From Caulobacter zeae (GTDB taxonomy: Bacteria; Pseudomonadota; Alphaproteobacteria; Caulobacterales; Caulobacteraceae): a stretch of 64,000 bases of DNA. Numbering within the stretch: position 1 is the first letter of the stretch; every line of letters starts with the position of its first letter. A program made the translations under genes and the position numbers. A model generated the notes under the pieces. The model had not been told where the DNA came from. It ran no database searches and saw only the letters and a program-made list of their open reading frames with translations. Of this stretch, positions 39,970 to 47,925 are shown one piece after another. The DNA lies in the NCBI RefSeq assembly GCF_002858925.1, contig NZ_PJRS01000004.1:1-64000 (forward strand), read 5' to 3'.

Positions 39970-40469
39970 CCCTGGCGGTCTGCCCCCTGAGCGGCCTTGC
40001 TGCGCACCTGGACGCGCACCGCCCCTCGCACGTGGTCAGCCTGCTGTCGCCGACCGCCCCGGCGCCGGAGATCGTCGATGTCGAGCGCCTGCACCTGGCC
40101 TTTCACGACATCGCCGAACCGCGCGAGGACCTGATCGCGCCGAGCGCGGCCATGATCGCCGACCTGCTGGCCTTCGCCGACGCCTGGGATCCAAAGCGGC
40201 CGCTGCTGCTGCACTGCTACGCAGGGGTCAGCCGCTCGACGGCGGCGGCGTTCATCCTGGCTTGTCGCGTCGCGCCGACCCGTGACGAGACCGAACTGGC
40301 GTGGGCGCTGCGGAACCTGTCGCCCTCCGCCACGCCCAATCCGTTGATGGTGGCCCTGGCCGACGCGGCGCTGAGACGCGACGGACGAATGGTCGCCGCC
40401 ATCCGGGCCATCGGACGCGGCGCGGAAGCCTTCGAGGGCGAGGCCTTCGCCTGGGATCCTCGTCAGTAG
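39966..40469 (+). CDS. Protein-tyrosine/dual-specificity phosphatase-like protein
   Basis: 167 residues with the cysteine-phosphatase signature HCYAGVSRS (Cys84, Arg90; CX5R) and an upstream aspartate in HLAFHDIAEP (Asp48) that could be the general acid. It is translationally coupled to cobS (ATGA) and ends the cobalamin operon. No CobC-type alpha-ribazole phosphatase (RHG motif) is in the operon, so this enzyme may remove the 5'-phosphate from alpha-ribazole phosphate or adenosylcobalamin phosphate. That role is inference; a protein phosphatase is the alternative. Overlaps the convergent pilus gene by seven bases. Confidence 0.82.
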   Translation: MTLAVCPLSGLAAHLDAHRPSHVVSLLSPTAPAPEIVDVERLHLAFHDIAEPREDLIAPSAAMIADLLAFADAWDPKRPLLLHCYAGVSRSTAAAFILACRVAPTRDETELAWALRNLSPSATPNPLMVALADAALRRDGRMVAAIRAIGRGAEAFEGEAFAWDPRQ

Positions 40470-41458
40470 GTAACGGTGGCGATGACCTGGTCGCCATAGG
40501 TCGCGGGCGACGGCGTGGTCTGGGCCGGGACGCGGCCGTAGAGGGTTAGCGGCTGGGCGCCGCCGGTGCCGCTGCCGCCGACGGTCAGGCCCGCGCCGGT
40601 TCCCCAGGGCGAGCCTCGCGCCTCGTCCTTGTAGATGCCGTAGGTGACGTACTGGCTGGCGGCCTTCATCCGACGCGCCGCGGCCGAGGTCCCCTGCTGG
40701 CCGTTGTCCAGGCCGATGGCGTAGGGCGTGTCCTTGGTGCAGGTCACCGACATGCCGGTCTGGGCGTCCTTGTTGGCGCTGAGCACGCCGACATTGCCGA
40801 AGCTGAGGTTGCCGGTCGTGATCGTGCAGTCGGCGATCAGGGTGGCGCTGAAGGTGAAGGTGGCCGGCGTCAGGGTCGAGCCGACGGTGACCCCCGCGCA
40901 GGACAGGAGGTTCAGGCCCCAGAAGAAGGTCTGGCCGGTGAAGCTGGTGGTATAGGCGCCCGGCAGGGTCGTCGTGCTGGTCGACAGCCGCAGATAGACC
41001 GTCTGGTTGACGTTGATCGAACTGCCCGTGCCGGGATTGGCGGTAATCGTCGGCACCGTGCCGAACACCAGCAGCACCGACGAGCCCCAGGGCTGGGTGC
41101 GGCCGCTGTCCTGGTAGATCTGGAACGGCACGGTCGCCCCGCCGGGTCCGACCATGTAGCGCTGGCCAGAGCCGTTGCTACCGCCGGATCCCGCATCGAG
41201 ATTGGGACACAGTGAAACCGGCAGCAGCGGCGTCAGGCCGGTGCAGCTGAAGTTGAGGGTGGCCGTGGCGTCGACATTGCCGGCCGTCAACGGGCTGAGG
41301 GTCGAGCCGAGATTGACGCTGGAGATCGAGGCGTTGCAGCTGGCGGCGGCCTGGGCCTTGGACGGCGCCCCGAACCAGACCAGGGCTGTGACAAGCAACC
41401 CCGCCAGCGCCACGAGGCGCAGGCGCGAGAGCCTAGCGGCAGACGGCGTCGACGACAT
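40463..41458 (-). CDS. Spore coat U domain protein, tip-like subunit with two domains
   Basis: 331 residues: signal peptide (to about 38, ending AQAAA), then two SCPU/Csu domains, about 40-175 and 190-331. Each has the fimbrial pattern of paired cysteines (CNASISSVNLG / CAGVTVG; CTITTGNLSFGNVG / CTKDTPYAIGLDNG) and ends in a donor-like strand; the last residues VIATVTY match the terminal strand of SCPU subunits. Two domains in one chain fit a tip adhesin such as CsuE. Overlaps the usher by 26 bases. Confidence 0.85.
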   Translation of the reverse strand: MSSTPSAARLSRLRLVALAGLLVTALVWFGAPSKAQAAASCNASISSVNLGSTLSPLTAGNVDATATLNFSCTGLTPLLPVSLCPNLDAGSGGSNGSGQRYMVGPGGATVPFQIYQDSGRTQPWGSSVLLVFGTVPTITANPGTGSSINVNQTVYLRLSTSTTTLPGAYTTSFTGQTFFWGLNLLSCAGVTVGSTLTPATFTFSATLIADCTITTGNLSFGNVGVLSANKDAQTGMSVTCTKDTPYAIGLDNGQQGTSAAARRMKAASQYVTYGIYKDEARGSPWGTGAGLTVGGSGTGGAQPLTLYGRVPAQTTPSPATYGDQVIATVTY

Positions 41459-43832
41459 GCCGGCCTCCCTCGCTGGCGGCCGCGCCCAGGACCAGACGCG
41501 CGACGCACTCGTTGCCGTCCTCGACGATGACGCGCAGATCGCCGTCGGCGACGACGCCCGTCAGGAACGTCTGGCCATCGTAGCCGACGATGGCGCGCTC
41601 GGACACGCCGGGCCGGATCACCTCGGCCCCCGGCGGCACGAAGCTGCCGTCAGGCCGATGCAGGGTCAGCAGCACCGCCGGCGGGCTCTTGCCCACGCCG
41701 AAGCGGACGATCGCGCCGCCGCCGGCCATCGGGGTGACGGCGCGCTCGGTCTGCGCCGCCTCCAGTTCCAGCGGCAGGTCCTGGCTGTCGATCGACAGGC
41801 GATTGACGTCGAAGGCCTCGAGATTGCGCACCAGCAGCCGGCCGTTCCGGTCGCTGCGGCCGACCTTCTGGTTCTGATAGAGCACCGGCACGTCCGGGGC
41901 GCCGACCTCCACGAGGGCGAACGAGCCTTCCAGCCGGGTGGTTGTGGCGCTGACCCCGCCCAGCCAGGCCACCGCGCCCTCGACCTGCACCTGGCCGCGG
42001 GCGGCGCCGTCGGCATACTGCACCGCGCCCGAGACGCGGGCGCTGCGCCCGCGATAGGCGCCCTGGAGCTCCGCGCCCTGCCGTGCGCCCTGCTCGATGC
42101 GGCCGCGCCAGCCATAGCTGCCTTCGACCTGGGTCTCGGCGCGGCTGGCCTCGACGAAAGCGACGGTGTCGCCGCCCTGGGCCTGCGCCCCGACGGTGGC
42201 CGAGCCGGTCGAGCCGAGCGGGATCGAGATGCCGAGAAAGGCGCCGGTGTCGCGCCGCTCGCCCCGGCTGGCATAGGCGGTCACATAGGCCGTCACCCGG
42301 TCAGCCAAGGTGTGGCGCAGCGAGCCGCTCCAGACCTGGCGGCGCGGGCCCGACGCTGGACTCTGGGCGCTGTAGGAAGCGCTGACCACGGGCACGTCGC
42401 CGCTCCGCATCAGTCGCGCCAGGCGAAGCGGCGTCGACACCGTGACCTGGTCGATGGCGCGCGGCGGCTCGTCTCCGGCCATCCGCCAGTTGCGATAGAA
42501 GGACGGCCGCGAGGTGACCGCCGCCAGGTCGCGGTAGCCGTCCGAGGCCCGCATGCTCACGCCCGAGATGTAGAAGCCGGCGAACCGGCTGTCGAAGACC
42601 ACGGCCGCCAGGGCGCCGCTGCGATCGTCGGCATGGCTGGCGGCGACCGAAGCCGAAACCACGCCCAGCCCGCCGAACTGGACCGTGACCCCGCCCCCGC
42701 CCTGGACGAGCCCGGCGCCGGCTTCGACGTGCCCCTCGACCGTCAGGGCGTCCAGCACGCCGTAGCGCAGGCTGGCCGAGGCGATCGGCGATCCGGCGTA
42801 GTCGGCCGACTCCACGCCAAAGCCGCGACGGGCGAACCCTGCTTCGGCCGAGAAATCGGCCAGTCCCTTGCGCAGCAGCAAGGGCGTCGCGAAGAACGGC
42901 GCGTCGATCGCGACCTGACGACCGGCCGCGTCGTTGAGCACCAGCCGTACATTGCTGTAGCCCTGGCCCGATGGCAGGCCGTCGATGTGGATGGGTCCGG
43001 CCCCGACCGGCCGGCTGAGAATGCGGCTGTCGTTGACATAGAGCTCGAGCGTCGACGGCGCGGCCGCCGTGGCCGCCAGGCGCGGCGACGGCATGGTGAC
43101 GATGTCAGGCCGGGTGGCGAAGTCGCGGCGGATCTGGAAGCCGGCCATGCGGATGGGCCGCGTCCAGGCGAAACCGCCGTTGATGTAGTCGCCGCCGCGC
43201 AGGCCCAGCATCCGCTTGGGATCGTACCAGGACCAGGTGGTGTCCAGGCGCACGATGCGGGTCTCGTCGTCGACATGGCTGGCCGACACGCTGCTGGCCA
43301 CGGCGCCGAACCGGCCGAAGACGCGGCCGTCCAGCGCCAGCCCGACGGCGTCGACGCCCAGCGCGTCGTCGGCGTCCACCTGACCGGCGTCAGCCGAGAC
43401 GATGTAGTTGAGCACAGCGCCCAGGTCCTGGCGCGGCGCGCCCGCCGCCTCGCGGCGAACCGACAGGTCGAAGCGCTGGATGGCCAGTTGGTCGAGGTTC
43501 GCGGTGACCACCAGGCGCTGGCCCGTGTCGTCATAGACGGCCGTCAGGCCAGGTATGGACGAAAGCTCCACCAGGCCCATGCCGGAAGCGGCCAGGCCCA
43601 CGGCGCGCATCTCATCAGCCCGCATGCGCAGGCGGCCGTCGGCCTCGCGCTCGACAGCAGCCACCAGACCGGTGTTGCGCCCGTTGATCCAGACTTCGAG
43701 TTGCAGGTCCTCGCGCAGGGTCGCGACAGCCTTGAAATCGGGGAGCGGCAGGTCCTGGGCCAGGGCGCAGGCCCCGTAGGCGGCGAAGACGGCGCTCAGG
43801 AGGGCCGCCTCAGTCGCTCTTGAGCGGCGCAT
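41433..43832 (-). CDS. Outer-membrane fimbrial usher (Csu type)
   Basis: 799 residues, FimD/PapC fold: signal peptide (ending ALAQ), N-terminal domain (LQLEVWINGRNTGLVAAVE), a 24-strand barrel with a plug region, and C-terminal domains (DRNGRLLVRNLEAFDVNRLSID, a glycine-rich PPGAEVIRPG loop). GPIHIDGLPSGQGYSNVRLVLNDAAGR (here read from about residue 275) is a strong usher landmark. It secretes and polymerises the SCPU subunits delivered by the chaperone. Overlaps the chaperone gene by 23 bases. Confidence 0.92.
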   Translation of the reverse strand: MRRSRATEAALLSAVFAAYGACALAQDLPLPDFKAVATLREDLQLEVWINGRNTGLVAAVEREADGRLRMRADEMRAVGLAASGMGLVELSSIPGLTAVYDDTGQRLVVTANLDQLAIQRFDLSVRREAAGAPRQDLGAVLNYIVSADAGQVDADDALGVDAVGLALDGRVFGRFGAVASSVSASHVDDETRIVRLDTTWSWYDPKRMLGLRGGDYINGGFAWTRPIRMAGFQIRRDFATRPDIVTMPSPRLAATAAAPSTLELYVNDSRILSRPVGAGPIHIDGLPSGQGYSNVRLVLNDAAGRQVAIDAPFFATPLLLRKGLADFSAEAGFARRGFGVESADYAGSPIASASLRYGVLDALTVEGHVEAGAGLVQGGGGVTVQFGGLGVVSASVAASHADDRSGALAAVVFDSRFAGFYISGVSMRASDGYRDLAAVTSRPSFYRNWRMAGDEPPRAIDQVTVSTPLRLARLMRSGDVPVVSASYSAQSPASGPRRQVWSGSLRHTLADRVTAYVTAYASRGERRDTGAFLGISIPLGSTGSATVGAQAQGGDTVAFVEASRAETQVEGSYGWRGRIEQGARQGAELQGAYRGRSARVSGAVQYADGAARGQVQVEGAVAWLGGVSATTTRLEGSFALVEVGAPDVPVLYQNQKVGRSDRNGRLLVRNLEAFDVNRLSIDSQDLPLELEAAQTERAVTPMAGGGAIVRFGVGKSPPAVLLTLHRPDGSFVPPGAEVIRPGVSERAIVGYDGQTFLTGVVADGDLRVIVEDGNECVARLVLGAAASEGGRHVVDAVCR

Positions 43833-44517
43833 CGATCGGCCCGGTGTCGGTGTCGGCGATCAGCCGAACCCCGGCGGCGGGCTGAAAGGCCCCCGCGGGC
43901 CAGGAGACTTCCGCTCCAGGCAGAACATAGCCCACCAGGCCCCTGCGTTCGGCAAGGACTGCTCCGGAGGCGTCGCCGATCTTCAGATTGGCCAGACGCA
44001 GGCGGCGGGCGCCGGTGTTGCGGCCGACCAGGGCGGCGCCGCCGTCCTCGGACGGCTGCAGCCGCCATTCGATCCGGGGTCGCTCGCGGCCGGAACCGAA
44101 GAACAGCGGGATGGAGTGGCGCATCAGCAATGTCACCTGCCGCCCGGACTCGCTGAGCGGCGGCGGCAGTTCGTCGACGATCAGGCGGTAGCTCTCCTCG
44201 CCCTCTGGCGGACGGCCGTCCAGGCGTACGACGCGGACGGTGCGGCTCGCGCCGGGCTCGACCTTGGCGATCGGCGGGCTGGCGACCACGCCCGTGGCCG
44301 GAGTCAGGACGTCGCGACCATTGGCCTGCGTCCAGCGGAACACCCGGATCTGGACGTTCAGCGGGGCGGCGTCGTCGTTCTGCAACGTCAGGGTCGTCGC
44401 GTTCTGGCCCGCGGGCAGGTCCAGGCTCACTGGGCTGACGCGCAGCGACGCGGCGGTCGCTTGCGCGCCGCCGAGCGCGGCCAGGGCTAGACCGGCCAGG
44501 AGGACGACCGTGCGCAT
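43810..44517 (-). CDS. Periplasmic pilus chaperone (Csu type)
   Basis: 235 residues; signal peptide to about residue 22. Two Ig-like domains: the first has LRVSPVSLDLPAGQNATTLTLQN and the subunit-binding arginine region RTVRVVRLDG...EGEESYRLIVDELP, as in PapD-like chaperones; the second runs from about 130. Sits directly after the SCPU subunit gene (one base gap). Confidence 0.92.
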   Translation of the reverse strand: MRTVVLLAGLALAALGGAQATAASLRVSPVSLDLPAGQNATTLTLQNDDAAPLNVQIRVFRWTQANGRDVLTPATGVVASPPIAKVEPGASRTVRVVRLDGRPPEGEESYRLIVDELPPPLSESGRQVTLLMRHSIPLFFGSGRERPRIEWRLQPSEDGGAALVGRNTGARRLRLANLKIGDASGAVLAERRGLVGYVLPGAEVSWPAGAFQPAAGVRLIADTDTGPIDAPLKSD

Positions 44518-44518
44518 G

Positions 44519-45019
44519 TCAGTAGGTGATCGTCACCGCCACCAGATCGCTGTAGGCGCCCTGGGCCGGCGTCGTCTGGGCCGAGACACGGCCGTAGGCG
44601 GTGTAGGACTGCACGGCGCCGTTGCCGGTGCCGGCCTGGGTGTCGACATTCTGGGTCACGCCCCAGACCTGGGTCCGGCTCGCGTCTCGGTAGAGAGCGT
44701 AGCCGACCGTGTCATTGGCGGCGCTGGTCATCTTGCGCGCGGCCACGGTGGCGCCGGTGCCCGCCCCGGCGCTCAGGGCGACCGTATAGGGCGTGGAATT
44801 GGTGCACTGGACGCCAATGGTGCTGGTGGTGTCGATGTTGGCGTCGATGACCCCGCGCGAGCCGAAGTCAACATTCGAAGCCGACTGCACCTTGCATTCA
44901 CCTTGAATGGTCAGGTTGACCTGAAAAGAACTCGACGCCGTCGCAGCAGTCGCCGAACCAGAGATCGCCATGAACGCCATCGTTCCAACGACGAAAACTG
45001 AAGTCGCTATTTTCCTCAT
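44519..45019 (-). CDS. Spore coat U domain protein, major pilin-like subunit
   Basis: 166 residues from ATG 45019: signal peptide (ending TATAA/ATA), one SCPU domain with CKVQSASNVDFGSRG and CTNSTPYTVALSAGAG, and the C-terminal strand DLVAVTITY. Resembles the second domain of the tip-like protein and CsuA/B. Probably the main structural subunit. Upstream is a 600-base non-coding region with likely promoter elements. Confidence 0.9.
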   Translation of the reverse strand: MRKIATSVFVVGTMAFMAISGSATAATASSSFQVNLTIQGECKVQSASNVDFGSRGVIDANIDTTSTIGVQCTNSTPYTVALSAGAGTGATVAARKMTSAANDTVGYALYRDASRTQVWGVTQNVDTQAGTGNGAVQSYTAYGRVSAQTTPAQGAYSDLVAVTITY

Positions 45020-45142
45020 GTCCGGCTGCCCCTTCTGGAAATTCGAACAAGCTCTCACTCGCGTAAGACTTGCTGCGCTCGCCGTTGCCGAGTGATTAAC
45101 GAGCATTAGGGGTAGCTGCGACAGCCGGTCGCGGAAGTTGCG

Positions 45143-45159
45143 CTCTCCAAGATGGAGAG
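45143..45159. promoter_or_regulatory. Inverted repeat in the pilus leader
   Basis: CTCTCCA and TGGAGAG, perfect 7-base arms with a 3-base spacer, 124 bases before the pilin start. Confidence 0.35.
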
Positions 45160-45188
45160 TCGGCGAATCCACCTCCCCCGGAAGTGGA

Positions 45189-45245
45189 GAAACGTCAATT
45201 TTCGGGACCTGCTTTGGTTGAGCGATAAGGGAAACGTCGATTTTT
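45189..45245. promoter_or_regulatory. Direct repeats upstream of the pilus operon
   Basis: GAAACGTCAATTTT at 45189-45202 and GAAACGTCGATTTTT at 45231-45245, 42 bases apart start to start, i.e. four helical turns. The spacing puts both on one face of the DNA, as for cooperative regulator binding. Confidence 0.5.
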
Positions 45246-45628
45246 GAACGTTGTTATATCGCGAGCGACTGACATGGATGAAAGTAACAGGCCCGCGTGG
45301 TAGGGACGCCTGTCGCAGGGACGTTATGTCGCAGCGGTCAAGGCTGGGAAAACCACCACGGCGCGCGCGATTTCGACGTCTATGGGCCGGGTTTCGACAA
45401 ATCCGGCCGCCATTCTCCAAGCTTGGCGGGCGCTGAGCGGGCAGGATAACGACGTTCGATCGGCGCTCCACCGCACCGCCCCTCGGACGGCGCGGCCCTC
45501 CTCCCCCATTATCGAGGCCGCCCGGCCGCCGTCTCGCCGCCACCCCGACAGGCGAGGCGGCGGCCGCACGCCGCGTCCGCGTGGAACGCGGCGGCGCTTT
45601 GCGGCTTCCTCCTCCAAAGGAGGCCGCC

Positions 45629-45823
45629 ATGCCCCACGTCCGATCCGTCCCAGCCGCCCTGCCCGCCGAGGACGCCGACAAGTCCATCGACCTGCACGAG
45701 CCCCGCTCGGTCCGCTACTGGACCGAAACCCTGGGCGTCAGCGAGGAACAGCTCCACACCGCCTGCGAACACGCCGGCGCGTCGGTGGAGGAAGTGCGCA
45801 GGTACCTGGGCAGCAGCAGCTGA
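45629..45823 (+). CDS. DUF3606-like small protein
   Basis: Sixty-four residues from ATG 45629 with AGGAGG six bases upstream. The core KSIDLHEPRSVRYWTETLGVSEEQLHTACEHAG aligns with the DUF3606 pattern of the protein at 24898 (I-D/D-L, YW, LGV, L-x-x-A). Function unknown. Stand-alone gene between the pilus promoter region and a tRNA. Confidence 0.75.
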   Translation: MPHVRSVPAALPAEDADKSIDLHEPRSVRYWTETLGVSEEQLHTACEHAGASVEEVRRYLGSSS

Positions 45824-45829
45824 GGGGGC

Positions 45830-45933
45830 TGGTAGGCCTGCGCGACGCGAGACCCGCTAGTGTCAAACCCACCTTCAAACCTTCCGAAAACCATTACAAT
45901 ACAAGGGTTCGGGGGGAAGCGGTGGTAGGCCTG
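45830..45933. repeat. Direct repeat of the tRNA 3' end
   Basis: TGGTAGGCCTG occurs at 45923-45933 (3' end of the tRNA, complement of CAGGCCTACCA) and again at 45830-45840. Duplication of a tRNA 3' terminus is how integrase attachment sites look; only about 80 bases lie between the copies, so at most a scar. Confidence 0.4.
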
Positions 45934-45998
45934 GAGGGACTCGAACCCCCAACCAGACCGTTATGAGCGGTCGGCTCTAACCATTGAGCTACAGGCCC
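45923..45998 (-). tRNA. tRNA with CAT anticodon, probably tRNA-Ile2 (or elongator Met)
   Basis: Full cloverleaf on the minus strand with encoded CCA: acceptor GGGCCTG/CAGGCCT, D stem GCTC/GAGC with a short 8-base loop, anticodon stem GACCG/CGGTC with loop CTCATAA (anticodon CAT), T stem GGGGG/CCCTC, discriminator A. The C4-G69 and C5-G68 pairs favour a lysidine-modified tRNA-Ile2 read by TilS over elongator Met. The first pair is a G-U wobble (G1-U72). Confidence 0.9.
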
Positions 45999-46155
45999 CC
46001 ATGCCGCGCGAGACGAGAGTCGGCGCGGGCGAGGACCGGTCGATTAGCATGGGCTGCACGCGGCTTAAAGGTGCGGTTCAGGTTGAGTTTGCGACAGGGG
46101 AACCAATCGCGGGTCGACGCACTGTTGGGTCCCCGCGCGCAGGAGAACAAGAACC

Positions 46156-46893
46156 ATGATCCGCATCCGCTCGACCGTTCCGGCCCTGGCCGCCGCCGGC
46201 GCCGCCGTCCTGGCCCTGTCGGCCATCCCCGCGGCCGCCCAAAGCAACGACGCGGCCTTCCGCGCCACCACCTTCAACCTGTCGGCCTCGGGCGAGACCG
46301 CCATCGCGCCCGACATGGCCACCATCACCCTGGGCGTGCAGACCGAAGGCGCCAGCGCCGCCGCGGCCCTGTCGGCCAACGGGACGGCGATGAACAAGGT
46401 GATCGCGGCGCTGAAGAAGGCCGGCGTCGCCGAGCGCGACATCCAGACCTCGAACCTCAACGTCAATCCGCAGTACGTCTACGAGCAGAACCAGCCGCCG
46501 CGCCTGACCGGCTACCAGGCCAGCAACCAGGTGACGATCCTGGCGCGCGACCTGTCCAAGCTGGGCCAGACGGTGGATGCGGCGGCCTCGGCCGGCGCCA
46601 ACACCGTCAGCGGCATCAGCTTTGGCCTGCAGAACCCGCAGAAGGCCGAGGACGAGGCCCGTATCAAGGCGGTGGCGGCCCTGAAGGCCAAGTCCGACCT
46701 CTACGCCCGGGCCACCGGCTACAAGGTGGTGCGCCTGGTGAGCCTGAACGAGGCCGGCGGCTACACGCCCTCGCCGCAGCCCGTGCCGATGTTCGCCATG
46801 GCCAAGCGCGAGATGGCCGATTCCACGGCGATCTCGGGCGGTGAACTGAAGGTGCGGGTCGAGGTCAGCGCCACCTACGAGGCGCAGCAGTAA
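46156..46893 (+). CDS. SIMPL (DUF541) domain protein, periplasmic
   Basis: 245 residues with a signal peptide (about 1-28, ending PAAAQ) and one SIMPL/DUF541 domain: FNLSASGETAIAPDMATITLGVQTEG, then the helix TAMNKVIAALKKAGVAERDIQTSNLNVNPQY (landmarks at about 35 and 75), and GISFGLQNPQKAEDEARIKAV. Family proteins (E. coli YggE) are linked to oxidative stress tolerance without a defined reaction. Monocistronic with a strong terminator. Confidence 0.92.
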   Translation: MIRIRSTVPALAAAGAAVLALSAIPAAAQSNDAAFRATTFNLSASGETAIAPDMATITLGVQTEGASAAAALSANGTAMNKVIAALKKAGVAERDIQTSNLNVNPQYVYEQNQPPRLTGYQASNQVTILARDLSKLGQTVDAAASAGANTVSGISFGLQNPQKAEDEARIKAVAALKAKSDLYARATGYKVVRLVSLNEAGGYTPSPQPVPMFAMAKREMADSTAISGGELKVRVEVSATYEAQQ

Positions 46894-46919
46894 CGACCAG
46901 GCTCAGTCCTGAAACCGGA

Positions 46920-46953
46920 AACCTCGCTCCCGACGGGAGCGAGGTTTTCTTTC
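46920..46953 (+). terminator. Rho-independent terminator after the SIMPL gene
   Basis: A 13-base-pair stem (46920-46932 with 46934-46946 around one base; in practice a 3-5-base loop) followed by TTCTTTC. It serves the SIMPL gene and may also end the convergent panD-lipoprotein transcript. Confidence 0.87.
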
Positions 46954-46954
46954 G

Positions 46955-47422
46955 TCAGAACCCGGCGCGGACGAAGGCGCGTTCGACGCGGTCCTGGATC
47001 TCGATGCCTGGCAGGGCGCGCTCGCCCTCCATGACGGCGAGGTAGCGCAGGCCGGAGGCCTGGCGGCCCTTGCCGGCAGGCACCGGGCCCATGGCCCAGC
47101 CCACGCGGTTGGTCGGGCTGCTGTCGCAGCTGATGAACCTGGCCTCGCCGGCCAGGTTGGCCTTGAGCACGTCCTGGGCCGTCGAGGTCTTGCCCTCGCA
47201 GGTCGGCAGGTTGCGGGCGCAGGAGATGTAGCCTCCGCCCGTCCAGAGCACCTTGCCGTCGGCTTGCGCGATCAACACGCAGGTCGAGGGCGAGCCGATG
47301 GCCCGGCCCACGGCCTGGGTCAGGGCGTCCTCGTCGACGCCCTTGGGCAGCTTGGAGCCGCCGCAGCCGGCCAGCGCCAGGGCGCCGACCAGGACGATAG
47401 CCAGGGCGGCGGCCGACCGCAT
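46955..47422 (-). CDS. Hypothetical lipoprotein
   Basis: 155 residues with lipobox LALAGC (Cys20). The mature part has four further cysteines (STCVLIAQ, YISCARNLPTCEGK, ARFISCDS), suggesting two disulfides. No family recognised. Its ATG overlaps the panD stop (TGATG), so it is co-translated with PanD, though no functional link is evident. Confidence 0.75.
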   Translation of the reverse strand: MRSAAALAIVLVGALALAGCGGSKLPKGVDEDALTQAVGRAIGSPSTCVLIAQADGKVLWTGGGYISCARNLPTCEGKTSTAQDVLKANLAGEARFISCDSSPTNRVGWAMGPVPAGKGRQASGLRYLAVMEGERALPGIEIQDRVERAFVRAGF

Positions 47423-47778
47423 CAGGCGGCCTGCTTGATGACGTTACCTTCGTCGAGCAGCACGACGGTCGGGGCGTAGTTGCGCGCCTCCTCGGCCGGC
47501 ATCTGGCAATAGGTGACGACGATGACGGTGTCGTTCTTCTGCACCAGGCGGGCGGCCGCGCCGTTGACGCCAATCACCTTCGAGCCGCGCGGGGCCTCGA
47601 TGGCGTAGGTGGTGAAGCGCGCGCCGGTGGTGATGTTGAGCACGTCGACCTGTTCGTTGGGCAGGATGCCCGAGGCGTCCAGCAGGTCGCGGTCGATGGC
47701 GATCGAACCTTCGTAGTCGAGGTCGGCCTGGGTCACCGTGGCGCGGTGCAGCTTGGCCTTCATCATGGTCAGAAGCAT
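47422..47778 (-). CDS. panD: Aspartate 1-decarboxylase
   Basis: Makes beta-alanine for pantothenate. 118 residues starting [25 protein letters not shown]; with this start the self-cleavage site is Gly24-Ser25, exactly the numbering of the classical enzyme, which supports ATG 47778 over the longer frame. Ser25 becomes the pyruvoyl group. Conserved [23 protein letters not shown] follows (about 54-76). No panB or panC is adjacent. Confidence 0.96.
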   Translation of the reverse strand: MLLTMMKAKLHRATVTQADLDYEGSIAIDRDLLDASGILPNEQVDVLNITTGARFTTYAIEAPRGSKVIGVNGAAARLVQKNDTVIVVTYCQMPAEEARNYAPTVVLLDEGNVIKQAA

Positions 47779-47925
47779 GGCGACGCCCCTTCTTATCTCG
47801 TTGAAACACTGGGATTTCGCGAGGTCGCCACACACATGACCCGCGTTCAGTCAGGGCCATATAGACAGGATGCGGCCCGCGTTCAATCGCAGCGCAGCAA
47901 GGCGCGGTGGATGGTCACGTGGGGA

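Larger units (their letters stand above)
45020..45628. other. Long intergenic region upstream of the pilus operon
   Basis: No credible gene. Long frames in it have low-complexity arginine-rich translations. The part nearest the operon is unusually A/T-rich (45185-45270) and contains two copies of GAAACGTC-A/G-ATTTT 42 bases apart, an inverted repeat CTCTCCA-AGA-TGGAGAG (45143-45159), and TTATAT-like sequence. It probably holds the pilus promoter and its control sites, and the promoter of the DUF3606 gene at the other side. Confidence 0.55.

Noticed and set aside
41175..43823. 882-codon plus-strand frame opposite the usher
   Set aside because: Shadow of the usher and tip-protein genes; no signal peptide, domain or ribosome site.
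45096..45109. TTAA-N6-TTAG resembling a CtrA site before the pilus operon
   Set aside because: The spacer is six rather than seven bases and the second half is degenerate, so it does not meet the full CtrA site pattern.
45106..45687. 193-codon minus-strand frame upstream of the pilus operon
   Set aside because: Ser/Arg-rich, no domain, crosses the A/T-rich promoter region and the DUF3606 gene on the other strand.
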